Assembly: GCA_016927855.1 (NCBI GenBank)
Contig: JAFGLV010000037.1
Location: forward strand, 62,001 to 126,000
DNA: 64,000 nucleotides
Direction: 5' to 3'
Origin: Sedimentisphaerales bacterium
GTDB taxonomy: Bacteria > Planctomycetota > Phycisphaerae > Sedimentisphaerales > Anaerobacaceae
Position numbers and translations under genes: made by a program. Under the pieces are notes generated by a model, which saw only the letters and a program-made list of their open reading frames with translations, was not told the origin of the DNA and ran no database searches. Below, piece by piece: positions 16,049-24,118 of this stretch; the first letter of the stretch is position 1, and every line of letters begins with the position of its first letter.

Positions 16049-17842
16049 CTATTTGAAACAGCGACTCATATGTTCTTGCGACGGGGGCTTCGTCAACAAC
16101 GACACAACCACCGCCACGATTACAGAGACAGGCAAGGCGACCACTAACGGATCGACCACCGGCCAGTTATGGCTGTTGGCGAGAATGCTGCGCTGGCCAC
16201 CAGTCAGCTTCTGCACCAGGCCGATGTCACCGGCCTCCGCGGCCTTGACGAACAGCAGCCAGAACGCGGTCACGACAAATCCCGCCACCATGGACGCGAT
16301 CGCCGCCGGCCGCGTTATGCGCTTCCAGAACAGCCCTCCGATAAACGCCGGCAGGAACGCCGAGGCACACAGCCCGAAGAATATGGCCGTCGCGCGGGCG
16401 ATGATGTAGCCACCGCGGGCGTAGTAGCTCCAGAGCATCGCGATGATGATCCCGATGATGATCCCGGTGCGATTGACGATAATGCTGTGCTCGTGGCGCT
16501 CCGTCAATTGCTCGTAGACGTCGCGCCCGATGCTCGTGCCGACCGCGTGGAACTGGCTCGACAGCGTGCTCATGGCCGCGGCCAGCAGGGTCAGCAGAAA
16601 GAGCAGACCGAACCACGTCGGCATGGCCTTGGTGATGTAAGTCGGGATGATCTGATCGGCGCTGCCGCCGGCATAGACCACCGAAATGCTGCGACCCGTG
16701 CGGATACCGGCTTCCTGAGCCGCCGCATCCAACTCCCCCTCGAACAGCTTCACCGGCGCCATCTTGCCTTCGACCTCCGTCCAGACGCCGGCATCGTTCT
16801 TGGTCATGATCTGCAGCACCGCCAGACCCTTATCTTCGTCCAGCATCTTGGCGACCCTTCCGGTCATAGGATCGCCGTAATTCGCCAGGTAGGCGTTGGA
16901 GAGGCTGCCGACCGTAAAGGCGACGCCGGTCATGATGATGATGAAGACACCGCCCACTGCGACCGCGCGATTGAGCTCGCGTCTGCTCTTGACGGTCATG
17001 AAGCGAACCACTAATTGAGGCTGCGCGAGAACGCCGATGCCGACGCCGAGGGTAATCGTGGAAATCACGATCCACCACAGGTTGTACTTGGGATCCCCAA
17101 AGCCGAAGGCCGGCATAGCGGTCCACCCACGATGGCCGATCGACTGGAGACTGCCGGGCACGAGCGGAGCCAGGTCGGTCAGCCGGGTGTGCGCCCTCGT
17201 GACGCCCCCGAGCTTGGCGTAGGTGAAGATCAACAGGATCAGCATGCCGAGAAACATGATCGAGCCTTGCAGCGCGTCGCTGTACATCACGCCTTTGAGC
17301 CCGCCCATAACCACGTAGGCGGCGATAATGACGCTGAAGACCAGCAGGGCCACATTGTAGTCGATGTTGAATTGGGTAGAAATAAACTCACAACCGCCGA
17401 TCAGCACCGCCGCGGCATAAAGCGGGATGAAGAGGAAGATGACCAGCCCCGCGAAGACTTGCACGAATTTGCTCTCATAGCGCCGGCCCAGCAGCTCCGG
17501 GAAGGTGTGCGCATCCAGACGATGTCCCATGCGCCGCGCTGGTGGCGCCAGCACGACGAAAGCGATAAAAATCCCCACGAAAATGTTGCAGAACGTTAGC
17601 CAGAGGACACTCATGCCGAACAAGCCGGCGACACCACCGAAACCCACGATAGCGCTGGTCGAGATGAACGTCGCGCCATAGCTCATGGCCATCACGAACG
17701 GGTGTATCTTCCGCCCGGCGACCAGGTAGTCCGTGGCGGTCTTGGTGCGGCTATATCCCAGCCAGCCGAGGTAGACCACCACGAGCAAGTAAAGCACGAC
17801 CACCAGGATCTGCGTCAGTCCTACGCCACTCTGCGCCAACAT
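16049..17842 (-). CDS. Sodium:solute symporter (SSS family)
   Basis: Inner-membrane transporter of 597 aa with about 13 hydrophobic segments, of the SSS/SSF family that uses Na+ to import sugars, carboxylates or similar solutes. Visible family features are LVAGRKIHPFVMAMSYGATFISTSA in TM1-TM2, GGLKGVMYSDALQ, and TLLAAAMSTLSSQFHAVGTSIGRDVYEQ near TM8. A soluble loop of about 90 residues lies between TM8-like segments. The frame opens with a TTG at 17857, but a GGAGG lies exactly where it sets up the ATG at 17842 (8-nt spacing), so I use that. The solute is unknown. A small accessory membrane protein is encoded upstream. Confidence 0.88.
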   Translation of the reverse strand: MLAQSGVGLTQILVVVLYLLVVVYLGWLGYSRTKTATDYLVAGRKIHPFVMAMSYGATFISTSAIVGFGGVAGLFGMSVLWLTFCNIFVGIFIAFVVLAPPARRMGHRLDAHTFPELLGRRYESKFVQVFAGLVIFLFIPLYAAAVLIGGCEFISTQFNIDYNVALLVFSVIIAAYVVMGGLKGVMYSDALQGSIMFLGMLILLIFTYAKLGGVTRAHTRLTDLAPLVPGSLQSIGHRGWTAMPAFGFGDPKYNLWWIVISTITLGVGIGVLAQPQLVVRFMTVKSRRELNRAVAVGGVFIIIMTGVAFTVGSLSNAYLANYGDPMTGRVAKMLDEDKGLAVLQIMTKNDAGVWTEVEGKMAPVKLFEGELDAAAQEAGIRTGRSISVVYAGGSADQIIPTYITKAMPTWFGLLFLLTLLAAAMSTLSSQFHAVGTSIGRDVYEQLTERHEHSIIVNRTGIIIGIIIAMLWSYYARGGYIIARATAIFFGLCASAFLPAFIGGLFWKRITRPAAIASMVAGFVVTAFWLLFVKAAEAGDIGLVQKLTGGQRSILANSHNWPVVDPLVVALPVSVIVAVVVSLLTKPPSQEHMSRCFK

Positions 17843-18127
17843 TTTGGTATCCTCCAAAACGTGAGCCGACTATGCAACCACCGATTATGTCCGCCGGAGC
17901 CCGGCTCCACGCAGAGTCGGGACGGATATCACCACGATGCTGTCACGCCATTTTCGTGTGCGAGCGACAATCTCGCGCGAAGGGACGCGACTCCCGTCTG
18001 CGTGTGGAAACACACCGGCGAGAGCATAAATAGGCAGGCGGGCCGACATCGCGGCCGGATCGGCGGCCTCTGCAACCACGCTCTTGTCTCCCCTTGACTT
18101 TCGAGCACTACCAGGCCATCCGCACCA

Positions 18128-18298
18128 TCACAGCTCTTCTTCTACGTGCTTTTCTTCCTGAGCCCAGCGGACGTCTTCCTCTCTGGTTTCTTCTTGTCCG
18201 CGGTTCCAGTTGAGCAGCCCGTACACGACACACAGGAGGGAACTGGCGATGCAGAGCAGATAGGCCAATGAAACGTACTTGTCCTCGATCCCAAACAT
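18128..18298 (-). CDS. Symporter small accessory protein
   Basis: A 56-aa single-span membrane protein. The first residues MFGIEDKYVSLAYLLC and the transmembrane stretch ending VVYGLLNWNRG match the small accessory proteins commonly encoded beside SSS symporters in Planctomycetota and relatives. The tail is highly charged (Glu/Arg). The upstream ATG at 18337 gives a 13-residue extension without conservation. AGGAG lies 9 nt before the ATG at 18298, which I choose. It precedes the symporter gene by 285 nt on the same strand; I see no gene in that gap, only a small inverted repeat (17896-17908). Biochemical role unknown. Confidence 0.72.
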   Translation of the reverse strand: MFGIEDKYVSLAYLLCIASSLLCVVYGLLNWNRGQEETREEDVRWAQEEKHVEEEL

Positions 18299-18408
18299 GC
18301 GTGACACTCCTGAGACAGTGCCTATGCCTTTGTCCACGGTGCGTCGGACATCCAGCGGTCCCGGCCCGTAGCCACTTTATAATAATCGGGAAATATCAGG
18401 CCGGAACA

Positions 18409-18438
18409 GTATAAAAATAACAGATTTTTCCGGACAAT
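18409..18438 (-). promoter_or_regulatory. Putative promoter for the small protein-symporter-porin operon
   Basis: Minus-strand -35 TTGTCC (18438-18433) and -10 TATACT (18414-18409, 5/6) with an 18-bp spacer, in an AT-rich island (18375-18450) that stands out from the high-GC surroundings. It lies about 110 nt upstream of the 18298 start. Confidence 0.45.
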
Positions 18439-18574
18439 ATCATAAAATCTGGCCTACAGGGCCCGCGGCGGTTGGAAAACGCCCGCTGGTGTGACCCCGG
18501 TTGGGGTGCTCTCCGGCCAGGACGTTCCACCTTCACAACCCCTTGTATCAAGCCGACTTAATACGACAGGGTGA

Positions 18575-19384
18575 CTACTCCGCCACCGAGCCCAGCAGGC
18601 GATCCGCGTTGGCCGACAGCATGCGAGAGAGCCTGCCCGAGGGTAGTTTCAGATCCTGCAACAGCGACAATGTCGCCTGCTGGTCACCCCAGGGCGCATC
18701 CGTCCCGAACAGCAGGTACTCTTGCGGATGCCCGAGAAGCATCTCTCGTGACACAGTCGGTCCCAGGTCCTCCATGGCCAGGGATATCTCGATATGGATC
18801 GGCTGTCCCAGCAGGCAGCGCCGGACCTCGTCCCATTGCTGCCAGGCACCGAGATGGGTCGCCACCAGCTTCAGACGCGGGAAGGCACGCGTCAGGTCCA
18901 GCAGCGTCTGCGGGTCGGCGCGCCGCTCGCGAGGGAACGCGACGTCGAAGCCGGTATGCATGACCAGCAACAGATTCTGCCGGGTCACCTCGTCGTAATA
19001 CGGCAGCATCCTGTCTTCCAGCGCGTAGAAGGATTGATAGAAAGGATGGAGTTTGAGTCCGAGAAAACCTTCGCTCCGGACTTGCCGAATGCGCGCGAGC
19101 GCCTCGGGATCGGCCGGGTGCACCGATGGAAAAGGGATCAGACGCTCGCAGCGAATGTCGCGGCACCAGCGGAGAATCGGCTCGTACTGCTCGGGCTTGG
19201 TCGCGATGCAGCAGACGACGCTGCGCTCGATCCCGGCGCGGTCCATAGAATGCAGCAAGTCCCCCACCGTGCCATCGAGATAGGCGCGGATGCCGGGCGC
19301 TTCATCCAAGAGGGCCTTCATGGCTCGTCCGGCCAGCGCATCGGGAAAGGCATGAGTATGGAAGTCAACGATCCGTTCGCTCAT
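18575..19384 (-). CDS. Amidohydrolase 2-family TIM-barrel hydrolase or decarboxylase
   Basis: The 269-aa protein has the metal-dependent amidohydrolase pattern: DFHTHAF near the N-terminus (His9, His11), a middle LGLKLHPFYQ, MHTGFD, a third metal His in VATHLGAW, and the terminal metal Asp in FGTDAPWG. Such enzymes hydrolyse or decarboxylate small lactones, amides or aromatic acids; the substrate is not clear here. An ATG at 19393 is also in frame, but 19384 sits better behind a GAGG about 10 nt upstream. It precedes the symporter operon on the same strand but has a separate intergenic promoter region downstream of it. Confidence 0.8.
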   Translation of the reverse strand: MSERIVDFHTHAFPDALAGRAMKALLDEAPGIRAYLDGTVGDLLHSMDRAGIERSVVCCIATKPEQYEPILRWCRDIRCERLIPFPSVHPADPEALARIRQVRSEGFLGLKLHPFYQSFYALEDRMLPYYDEVTRQNLLLVMHTGFDVAFPRERRADPQTLLDLTRAFPRLKLVATHLGAWQQWDEVRRCLLGQPIHIEISLAMEDLGPTVSREMLLGHPQEYLLFGTDAPWGDQQATLSLLQDLKLPSGRLSRMLSANADRLLGSVAE

Positions 19385-19570
19385 GATATGCAACCTCGGT
19401 CTTCATGTCACGATCCTGCGTGCCGCTGCGGTCTTCATCGCTCTTCCGAGCGGCGTTCGAGGTATGATAAGCGTCCCTGGCGAATCCGGCCAGTAGTTTT
19501 ACCGGACTTGGCCAGCAGGAGCGAATGCGATCAAGCACGTTTGCAGGTAACGCAGGTGATTGGCGTCCTT

Positions 19571-19690
19571 GTCATGTCGAGCGGAGCGAAGCGCAGTCGA
19601 GACGTCTGGCCACGAATGAGACAGCCTCTTCGTCCTCAACCAGGTTTCTCCGCTCCGGGCTGCCTCCGGCATTCCTCCGGTCGAAATGAC
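19571..19690. repeat. Dispersed MITE-like repeat in the gap between divergent genes
   Basis: The 19385-19844 gap (460 bp) holds no gene. A 120-bp unit begins GTCATGTCGAGC at 19571 and ends GGTCGAAATGAC at 19690. The ends are imperfect inverted repeats (9 of 12 pair). The purine-rich CGAGCGGAGCGAAGC stretch is of a kind widely scattered in environmental bacterial genomes. The rest of the gap contains the predicted paaI promoter. Confidence 0.5.
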
Positions 19691-19760
19691 AACGCGGCTA
19701 TCGGTTCGCAGAATCCACCCACAAACGTGCAGTGCGCCTATGCGATCAACAAGGCTGAGC

Positions 19761-19789
19761 TTGATGATCGACCGTTCACGCGATAGTAT
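19761..19789 (+). promoter_or_regulatory. Putative promoter for the thioesterase-mutY pair
   Basis: TTGATG (19761-19766) and TAGTAT (19784-19789), each 4/6 to consensus, with a 17-bp spacer. A start near 19796 leaves about a 49-nt leader before ATG 19845. Confidence 0.35.
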
Positions 19790-19844
19790 CGGCCTCCAGG
19801 AACGGCGGTGTTCCTACGTCCGATATGGCTTGTGGAGGCTCGCG

Positions 19845-20243
19845 ATGAACGCGATCAAGGAGTTGCTCAAGAACGACCGTTATGCGGCGCTGAGCGGGAT
19901 CGAGTTGCTGGATCTCGCGCCGGGCCGCGCCAAGGCCCGCATGCGGATCGAAGACCATCATCTCAACGGCGTCAACCTGGTCCACGGCGGCGCGATCTTC
20001 ACGCTGGCCGACCTGGTCTTCGCGGCCGCGTCCAACTCGCACGGAACCGTCGCAGTCGCGATCAACGCGAGCATCTGGTTCGTCAAGGCTGCCAGAGAAG
20101 GCACCCTCGTCGCCGAGGCGCGCGAGGTCTCGCTGAACCCCAAGCTGGCGACCTACGCGATTGAAGTCACCGACGACGCGGGCGATCTCGTCGCCTCGTT
20201 CGAAGGCATGGTCTATCGCAAGAAAGACACGATCGGCGGATAG
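19845..20243 (+). CDS. PaaI-family hotdog thioesterase
   Basis: The 132-aa single hotdog-fold protein, likely an acyl-CoA thioesterase. The signature HLNGVNLVHGGAIFTLADL is followed by FAAASNSHG and then INASIWFVKAAREG, matching PaaI-type phenylacetyl- or hydroxyphenylacetyl-CoA thioesterases. The frame extends to 19686, but GGAGG lies 6 nt before ATG 19845 and homology starts there. It is followed 7 nt later by mutY. A link to the arylacetyl-CoA operon 5 kb away is tempting, but it is transcribed separately. Confidence 0.82.
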   Translation: MNAIKELLKNDRYAALSGIELLDLAPGRAKARMRIEDHHLNGVNLVHGGAIFTLADLVFAAASNSHGTVAVAINASIWFVKAAREGTLVAEAREVSLNPKLATYAIEVTDDAGDLVASFEGMVYRKKDTIGG

Positions 20244-20250
20244 ACAGCGC

Positions 20251-21366
20251 GTGACCGAAGCTTCATCACGTCAGAGCAGCAAGCCGGTCAAGAGGGCCGT
20301 CATTCGGCCGTTGCTGCGCTGGTTCGATCGCGCGGCGCGCGACCTGCCCTGGCGCCGCACGAAAGACCCGTACGCGATTTGGGTCTCCGAGGTCATGCTC
20401 CAGCAGACGCAGGTCGAGACGGTCAGACCCTACTACGAGCGCTTCCTGCGACGTTTCCCTACCGTCCAGCACCTGGCGCGAGCGCGACTCGACACCGTTT
20501 TGAAGCTGTGGGAAGGGCTGGGCTATTACTCGCGGGCGCGAAACCTGCATCGTGCGGCTGGCCAGATCGTGGCTCGCTACGACGGCCACCTGCCTCCGAC
20601 CGGAGAGGAATTGGTCACCTTGCCCGGCATCGGCGCGTACACGGCCGGCGCGATCGCCAGTATTGCGTTTGGCCGGCGGGAACCGGTCGTGGACGGCAAT
20701 GTCACGCGTCTCTTGTGCCGGGTGTTTCGTATCCGGACCGATCCGAAAGACAGCGCGACGCAGAAGGAGATTTGGCGCCTCGCGCAGGAGCTTCTGCCCA
20801 CACGACGGGCCGGTGACTTCAATCAGGCCTTGATGGAATTGGGTTCGGAGATCTGCCTGCCGCGCCGACCGCTTTGCGCAGAATGCCCCCTGTGCCGAGT
20901 ATGCCAGGCAAGACAGCACGACGAGGAGACCGTCCTGCCGCTGCGTCGAGCGAGGAAGGCTATACCGAGCTATACTATCGCGATTGGGGTAATCTACAAC
21001 CGTCAGGGTCGCATCCTGATCGACAAGCGCAAGCCCGAGGGCCTGCTCGGCGGCCTCTGGGAATTCCCAGGCGGCAAGAAGGAGCCGAGCGAATCACTAC
21101 AGAAGGCCTTACGACGCGAGGTGCGCGAGGAACTCGGCATTCAGATTCGCGTCGGCCGGCTTCTGGCGGTCGTGGACCACGCCTATTCTCATTTTCGCGT
21201 CCGCCTGCACGCGTTCATCTGCGAACATCTCTCAGGGACTCCCCGGTGTATCACGTGCAGCGACGTCAGATGGGTCTCGCCCGCGTCACTCAGACGCTAC
21301 GCGTTCCCGGCAGCCAACACCAAGATCATCCAAGCCCTGAGGGAGAAAGACCGTCGCCGGCATTAA
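20251..21366 (+). CDS. mutY: Adenine DNA glycosylase
   Basis: Removes adenine mispaired with 8-oxoguanine. The helix-hairpin-helix glycosylase domain has the catalytic Glu47 (WVSEVMLQQTQV), LPGIGAYTAGAIASIAFG, and catalytic Asp148 (VVDGNVTRLLCR). The [4Fe-4S] cluster cysteines are C202, C209, C212 and C218 (C-X6-C-X2-C-X5-C). A C-terminal NUDIX-like domain (about 240-365, GGLWEFPGGKKE and REVREELGI) recognises 8-oxoG. I start at GTG 20251; the upstream extension to 20161 overlaps the thioesterase and has no homology. The product is 371 aa. Confidence 0.93.
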   Translation: MTEASSRQSSKPVKRAVIRPLLRWFDRAARDLPWRRTKDPYAIWVSEVMLQQTQVETVRPYYERFLRRFPTVQHLARARLDTVLKLWEGLGYYSRARNLHRAAGQIVARYDGHLPPTGEELVTLPGIGAYTAGAIASIAFGRREPVVDGNVTRLLCRVFRIRTDPKDSATQKEIWRLAQELLPTRRAGDFNQALMELGSEICLPRRPLCAECPLCRVCQARQHDEETVLPLRRARKAIPSYTIAIGVIYNRQGRILIDKRKPEGLLGGLWEFPGGKKEPSESLQKALRREVREELGIQIRVGRLLAVVDHAYSHFRVRLHAFICEHLSGTPRCITCSDVRWVSPASLRRYAFPAANTKIIQALREKDRRRH

Positions 21367-21432
21367 CGGCGCGTCAGCCTCCCTGCATCGGTCGGATAGT
21401 TGTCGTCTGCGCTAAGGCCGATACACGCGGTC

Positions 21433-23037
21433 TCACTTGATCGCGAGGACCACGACGGATCTGGCCGGAACTGGCACTGTGATTCTGCCGTTGCCCGCGT
21501 TGCTAAGGCCCTCAAGTACGGCCGGCTTGACGGCCTCCGGATTCTCGAAGGTGTTGTGCGCGTTCATCCGGCTGGCGGTGAGGACGCGGCCGGAAAGCTG
21601 GCCTCGCCCGTACACCCGGCCGGATTCACCTCCAGCAATCTCGCACACCAACTCCGTGGCGCTTTGGGGGTCCAGATTGCAGATGGAAATGTGAATGGTC
21701 CCGGCCGCATCGCGTGACGCAGATGCCACCAGTGAAGCCTGCTTTCCGTCCGGCCCACAGCCCCTGCAAGTCATATCGCTCGGCAGAAGCGTGGCGCCCT
21801 GGTGGACCTTGTACATCTCGAAGACGTGATATGTAGGCGTGACGATCATCTGTGGACCCTTGGTCAGGATCATCGCCTGGAGCACGTTGTTGGTCTGCGC
21901 GATGTTGCCCATCTTGACGCGATCGCAATGCTCGTTGAAGGCGTTCAGGAAAATCCCCGCTGAGACCGCGTCACGGACGGTGTTCTGCTGATAGAGGAAG
22001 GCGGGATTCGTGCCCGGCTCGGCGTTCCACCACGTGCCCCACTCGTCGACGAAGAGGGCAATGCGGCCCTGACGGTCGTAGCGGTCCATGATTTCCTTAC
22101 TGCGTTCCAGCAGTGGGTAGATCGTCAGGGTGTTGCGCATGAGCGCGAACCATTCGTCCTCTTCGAAGTCCGTGGCGCTGCCCTTTTGCCCCGCTCCCCA
22201 GCCGCCGGAGCCGCGTACGTAGTGGTGCAGGCTGATCGCGTCCATGTACCGGCCGGCGTTCCTCAGCACGGTCTCCAGCCAGTCGTAGTCATCGCTGCTC
22301 GGACCGCAGGCGACCTTGACGATGGGATTGCCGGAGTAGCCGCGCACGTAGGTCTGGTAGGTTTTGTACAGGTCGGCGTAGTGCGCCGGCGTCATGTTCC
22401 CGCCGCAACCCCAGTTCTCGTTGCCGACGCCGAAGAACTTGACGCGCCAGGGCTCGTCCCGCCCGTTCTTTCGACGCAAGTCTGCCATCTCGCTGCTGCC
22501 GGCAAACGTCATGTACTCGACCCAGTCCTGCATTTCCTCGATCGTGCCGGACCCGACATTGCCTGCGATGTAGGCTTCGCAGCCGAGCATCTCGCACAGG
22601 TCCAGGAACTCGTGCGTCCCGAATGCGTTGGTCTCGGTGACCATGCCCCAGTGTGTGTTGACCATCTCAGGGCGCTGATCGCGCGGCCCGATACCGTCCG
22701 TCCAGTGGTACTCGTCCGCAAAGCAGCCGCCGGGCCAGCGCAAAACCGGGATGTCGAGCTTGCGCAGCGCCTCTACCACGTCGGTGCGGATGCCGCGCAC
22801 GTTGGGGATGGCCGAATCCGGCCCCACCCAAAAGCCCTCGTAGACGCAGCGGCCGAGGTGTTCGGCGAAATGCCCATAGATTTCCGGCGCAATCGTATAC
22901 CGACCCTGGTCGGCGCGGACGACCAGTCGATTGGCTGCTCCCGGCTCGGAAGTCACCGTAGTGGCCGCACCGGAAACGCCGACAACGAATATGACGATCC
23001 CCACGCATACCAGCTTCTTGAAAGTGCTCAGACGCAT
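21433..23037 (-). CDS. GH51 alpha-L-arabinofuranosidase, secreted
   Basis: Releases terminal arabinofuranose from arabinan or RG-I side chains by a retaining mechanism. A signal peptide (about 1-25) precedes a GH51-type (beta/alpha)8 barrel: [13 protein letters not shown] (100-112), acid/base Glu207 in GVGNENWG, and nucleophile Glu332 in [10 protein letters not shown] beta-sandwich tail follows. AGGAGG lies 8 nt before the ATG. At 534 aa it is a normal length plus signal peptide. It is followed (minus-strand order) by nothing on the same strand and preceded by the CE8 gene (30-nt gap), as part of the pectin enzyme run. Confidence 0.93.
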   Translation of the reverse strand: MRLSTFKKLVCVGIVIFVVGVSGAATTVTSEPGAANRLVVRADQGRYTIAPEIYGHFAEHLGRCVYEGFWVGPDSAIPNVRGIRTDVVEALRKLDIPVLRWPGGCFADEYHWTDGIGPRDQRPEMVNTHWGMVTETNAFGTHEFLDLCEMLGCEAYIAGNVGSGTIEEMQDWVEYMTFAGSSEMADLRRKNGRDEPWRVKFFGVGNENWGCGGNMTPAHYADLYKTYQTYVRGYSGNPIVKVACGPSSDDYDWLETVLRNAGRYMDAISLHHYVRGSGGWGAGQKGSATDFEEDEWFALMRNTLTIYPLLERSKEIMDRYDRQGRIALFVDEWGTWWNAEPGTNPAFLYQQNTVRDAVSAGIFLNAFNEHCDRVKMGNIAQTNNVLQAMILTKGPQMIVTPTYHVFEMYKVHQGATLLPSDMTCRGCGPDGKQASLVASASRDAAGTIHISICNLDPQSATELVCEIAGGESGRVYGRGQLSGRVLTASRMNAHNTFENPEAVKPAVLEGLSNAGNGRITVPVPARSVVVLAIK

Positions 23038-23067
23038 CGTGTTTGCCTCCTAAGATCGGTGTAGTTC

Positions 23068-24075
23068 CTATTGTCCGGCTGACGGCTCGGGACCGCCTGC
23101 CTGGACTGCTTCGGTTGGATTCCATCCGTCCCGGCCGCCCAGGACCTTGACGGCAGTGATCGCTTCGGCTTGCTCCGGACTCAATTGGCGCGACCAAGGC
23201 ACACGGGCCTGGGGATTGGCGCCGGATCCTCTGCTGTTGTACTCGGCATAGCGAGATGTCTTTTCGCGCTCAGGCCGGCTCCAATTGTTCCAGCCCTCGG
23301 GGCGCACCACCTCGGACATTTCGGTGTTGAGGAAAGTCACGCTGGCGAAGTCGCGCCACGGCCGGCCCAGGAAGGTGCGGATGTCAGGCGACTCGCCCGT
23401 GATCCTGCAATTGCGAAAAACGAAGCCGAATGGCTCGTTGTCCGGCGTCGAAGCGGCGGTGATATAGCCGCTGCGCAGGCAATGGATGTGACAATCGTCG
23501 AAGAGCGCCGTGGCGCCGCCAAAGATGAAGTCGACGCCGCCGGCAATGTAGCAGTCCTTGAAGTAGTGGCGCCCGCGGTTGGCGAGGATCGTGTCTTGCC
23601 AACCCAGAAACCGGCGGTGTCGAAAGACGATCCGGTCACCGTCGATGCGTACTGCCAAGGCCTGCCCTACGGCGCCGGCAGAGTTCTCGAATGTCAGGCT
23701 CTCCGCAGTGAAATCGTCGGCGTCGATCAACGTCGAGGGAGTGCGAAAGGTGCCTATCGGCTTGCCATCGCTGCCCAGGATGCCCGCGTAGAGATCATAC
23801 GTGAGCACCGTCTTTTCAGCATCCTGGCCGATCAGATGAAGAAAGCGTTTCTCGCGTTGAATGTAAATCAGCTCGCAGTACACGCCCGGCTTGATGCGGA
23901 TGACCGACGGATTGGTCGGCGTTCCGGTGGGAGCGGCGTTGATCGCGGCCTGCACGCTCGTGTACTGACCGCTCCCGTCAGCGGCGACGACGAATTCAGC
24001 ACCCCCAGCTACGGTCGTTGCGACCCTGCATACTGCGAGCACCGTCGCAGTCAAACCTGTCCACCTATGCTTCAC
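23068..24075 (-). CDS. Pectin methylesterase, CE8 family, secreted
   Basis: Hydrolyses methyl esters of homogalacturonan, allowing lyases to act. The right-handed beta-helix enzyme has GWQDT with Asp161, GGVDFIFGG with Asp182 (the two catalytic Asps), and LGRPWR with the conserved Arg. The frame opens with a TTG at 24114. A GGAGG 8 nt before the GTG at 24075, followed by the lysine/arginine-plus-hydrophobic signal peptide, decides the start, giving 335 aa. It is flanked by GH51 and the PL10-GH78 gene, transcribed together. Confidence 0.93.
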   Translation of the reverse strand: MKHRWTGLTATVLAVCRVATTVAGGAEFVVAADGSGQYTSVQAAINAAPTGTPTNPSVIRIKPGVYCELIYIQREKRFLHLIGQDAEKTVLTYDLYAGILGSDGKPIGTFRTPSTLIDADDFTAESLTFENSAGAVGQALAVRIDGDRIVFRHRRFLGWQDTILANRGRHYFKDCYIAGGVDFIFGGATALFDDCHIHCLRSGYITAASTPDNEPFGFVFRNCRITGESPDIRTFLGRPWRDFASVTFLNTEMSEVVRPEGWNNWSRPEREKTSRYAEYNSRGSGANPQARVPWSRQLSPEQAEAITAVKVLGGRDGWNPTEAVQAGGPEPSAGQ

Positions 24076-24118
24076 GTTGTTCGTCCTCCAGCAGAGTACG
24101 ATCTCTTGGCGCAAGACA

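Noticed and set aside
17885-18079. A 64-codon minus-strand frame in the gap upstream of the symporter
   Set aside because: No start with a good ribosome-binding site, no family motif and an amino-acid mix typical of random GC-rich DNA.
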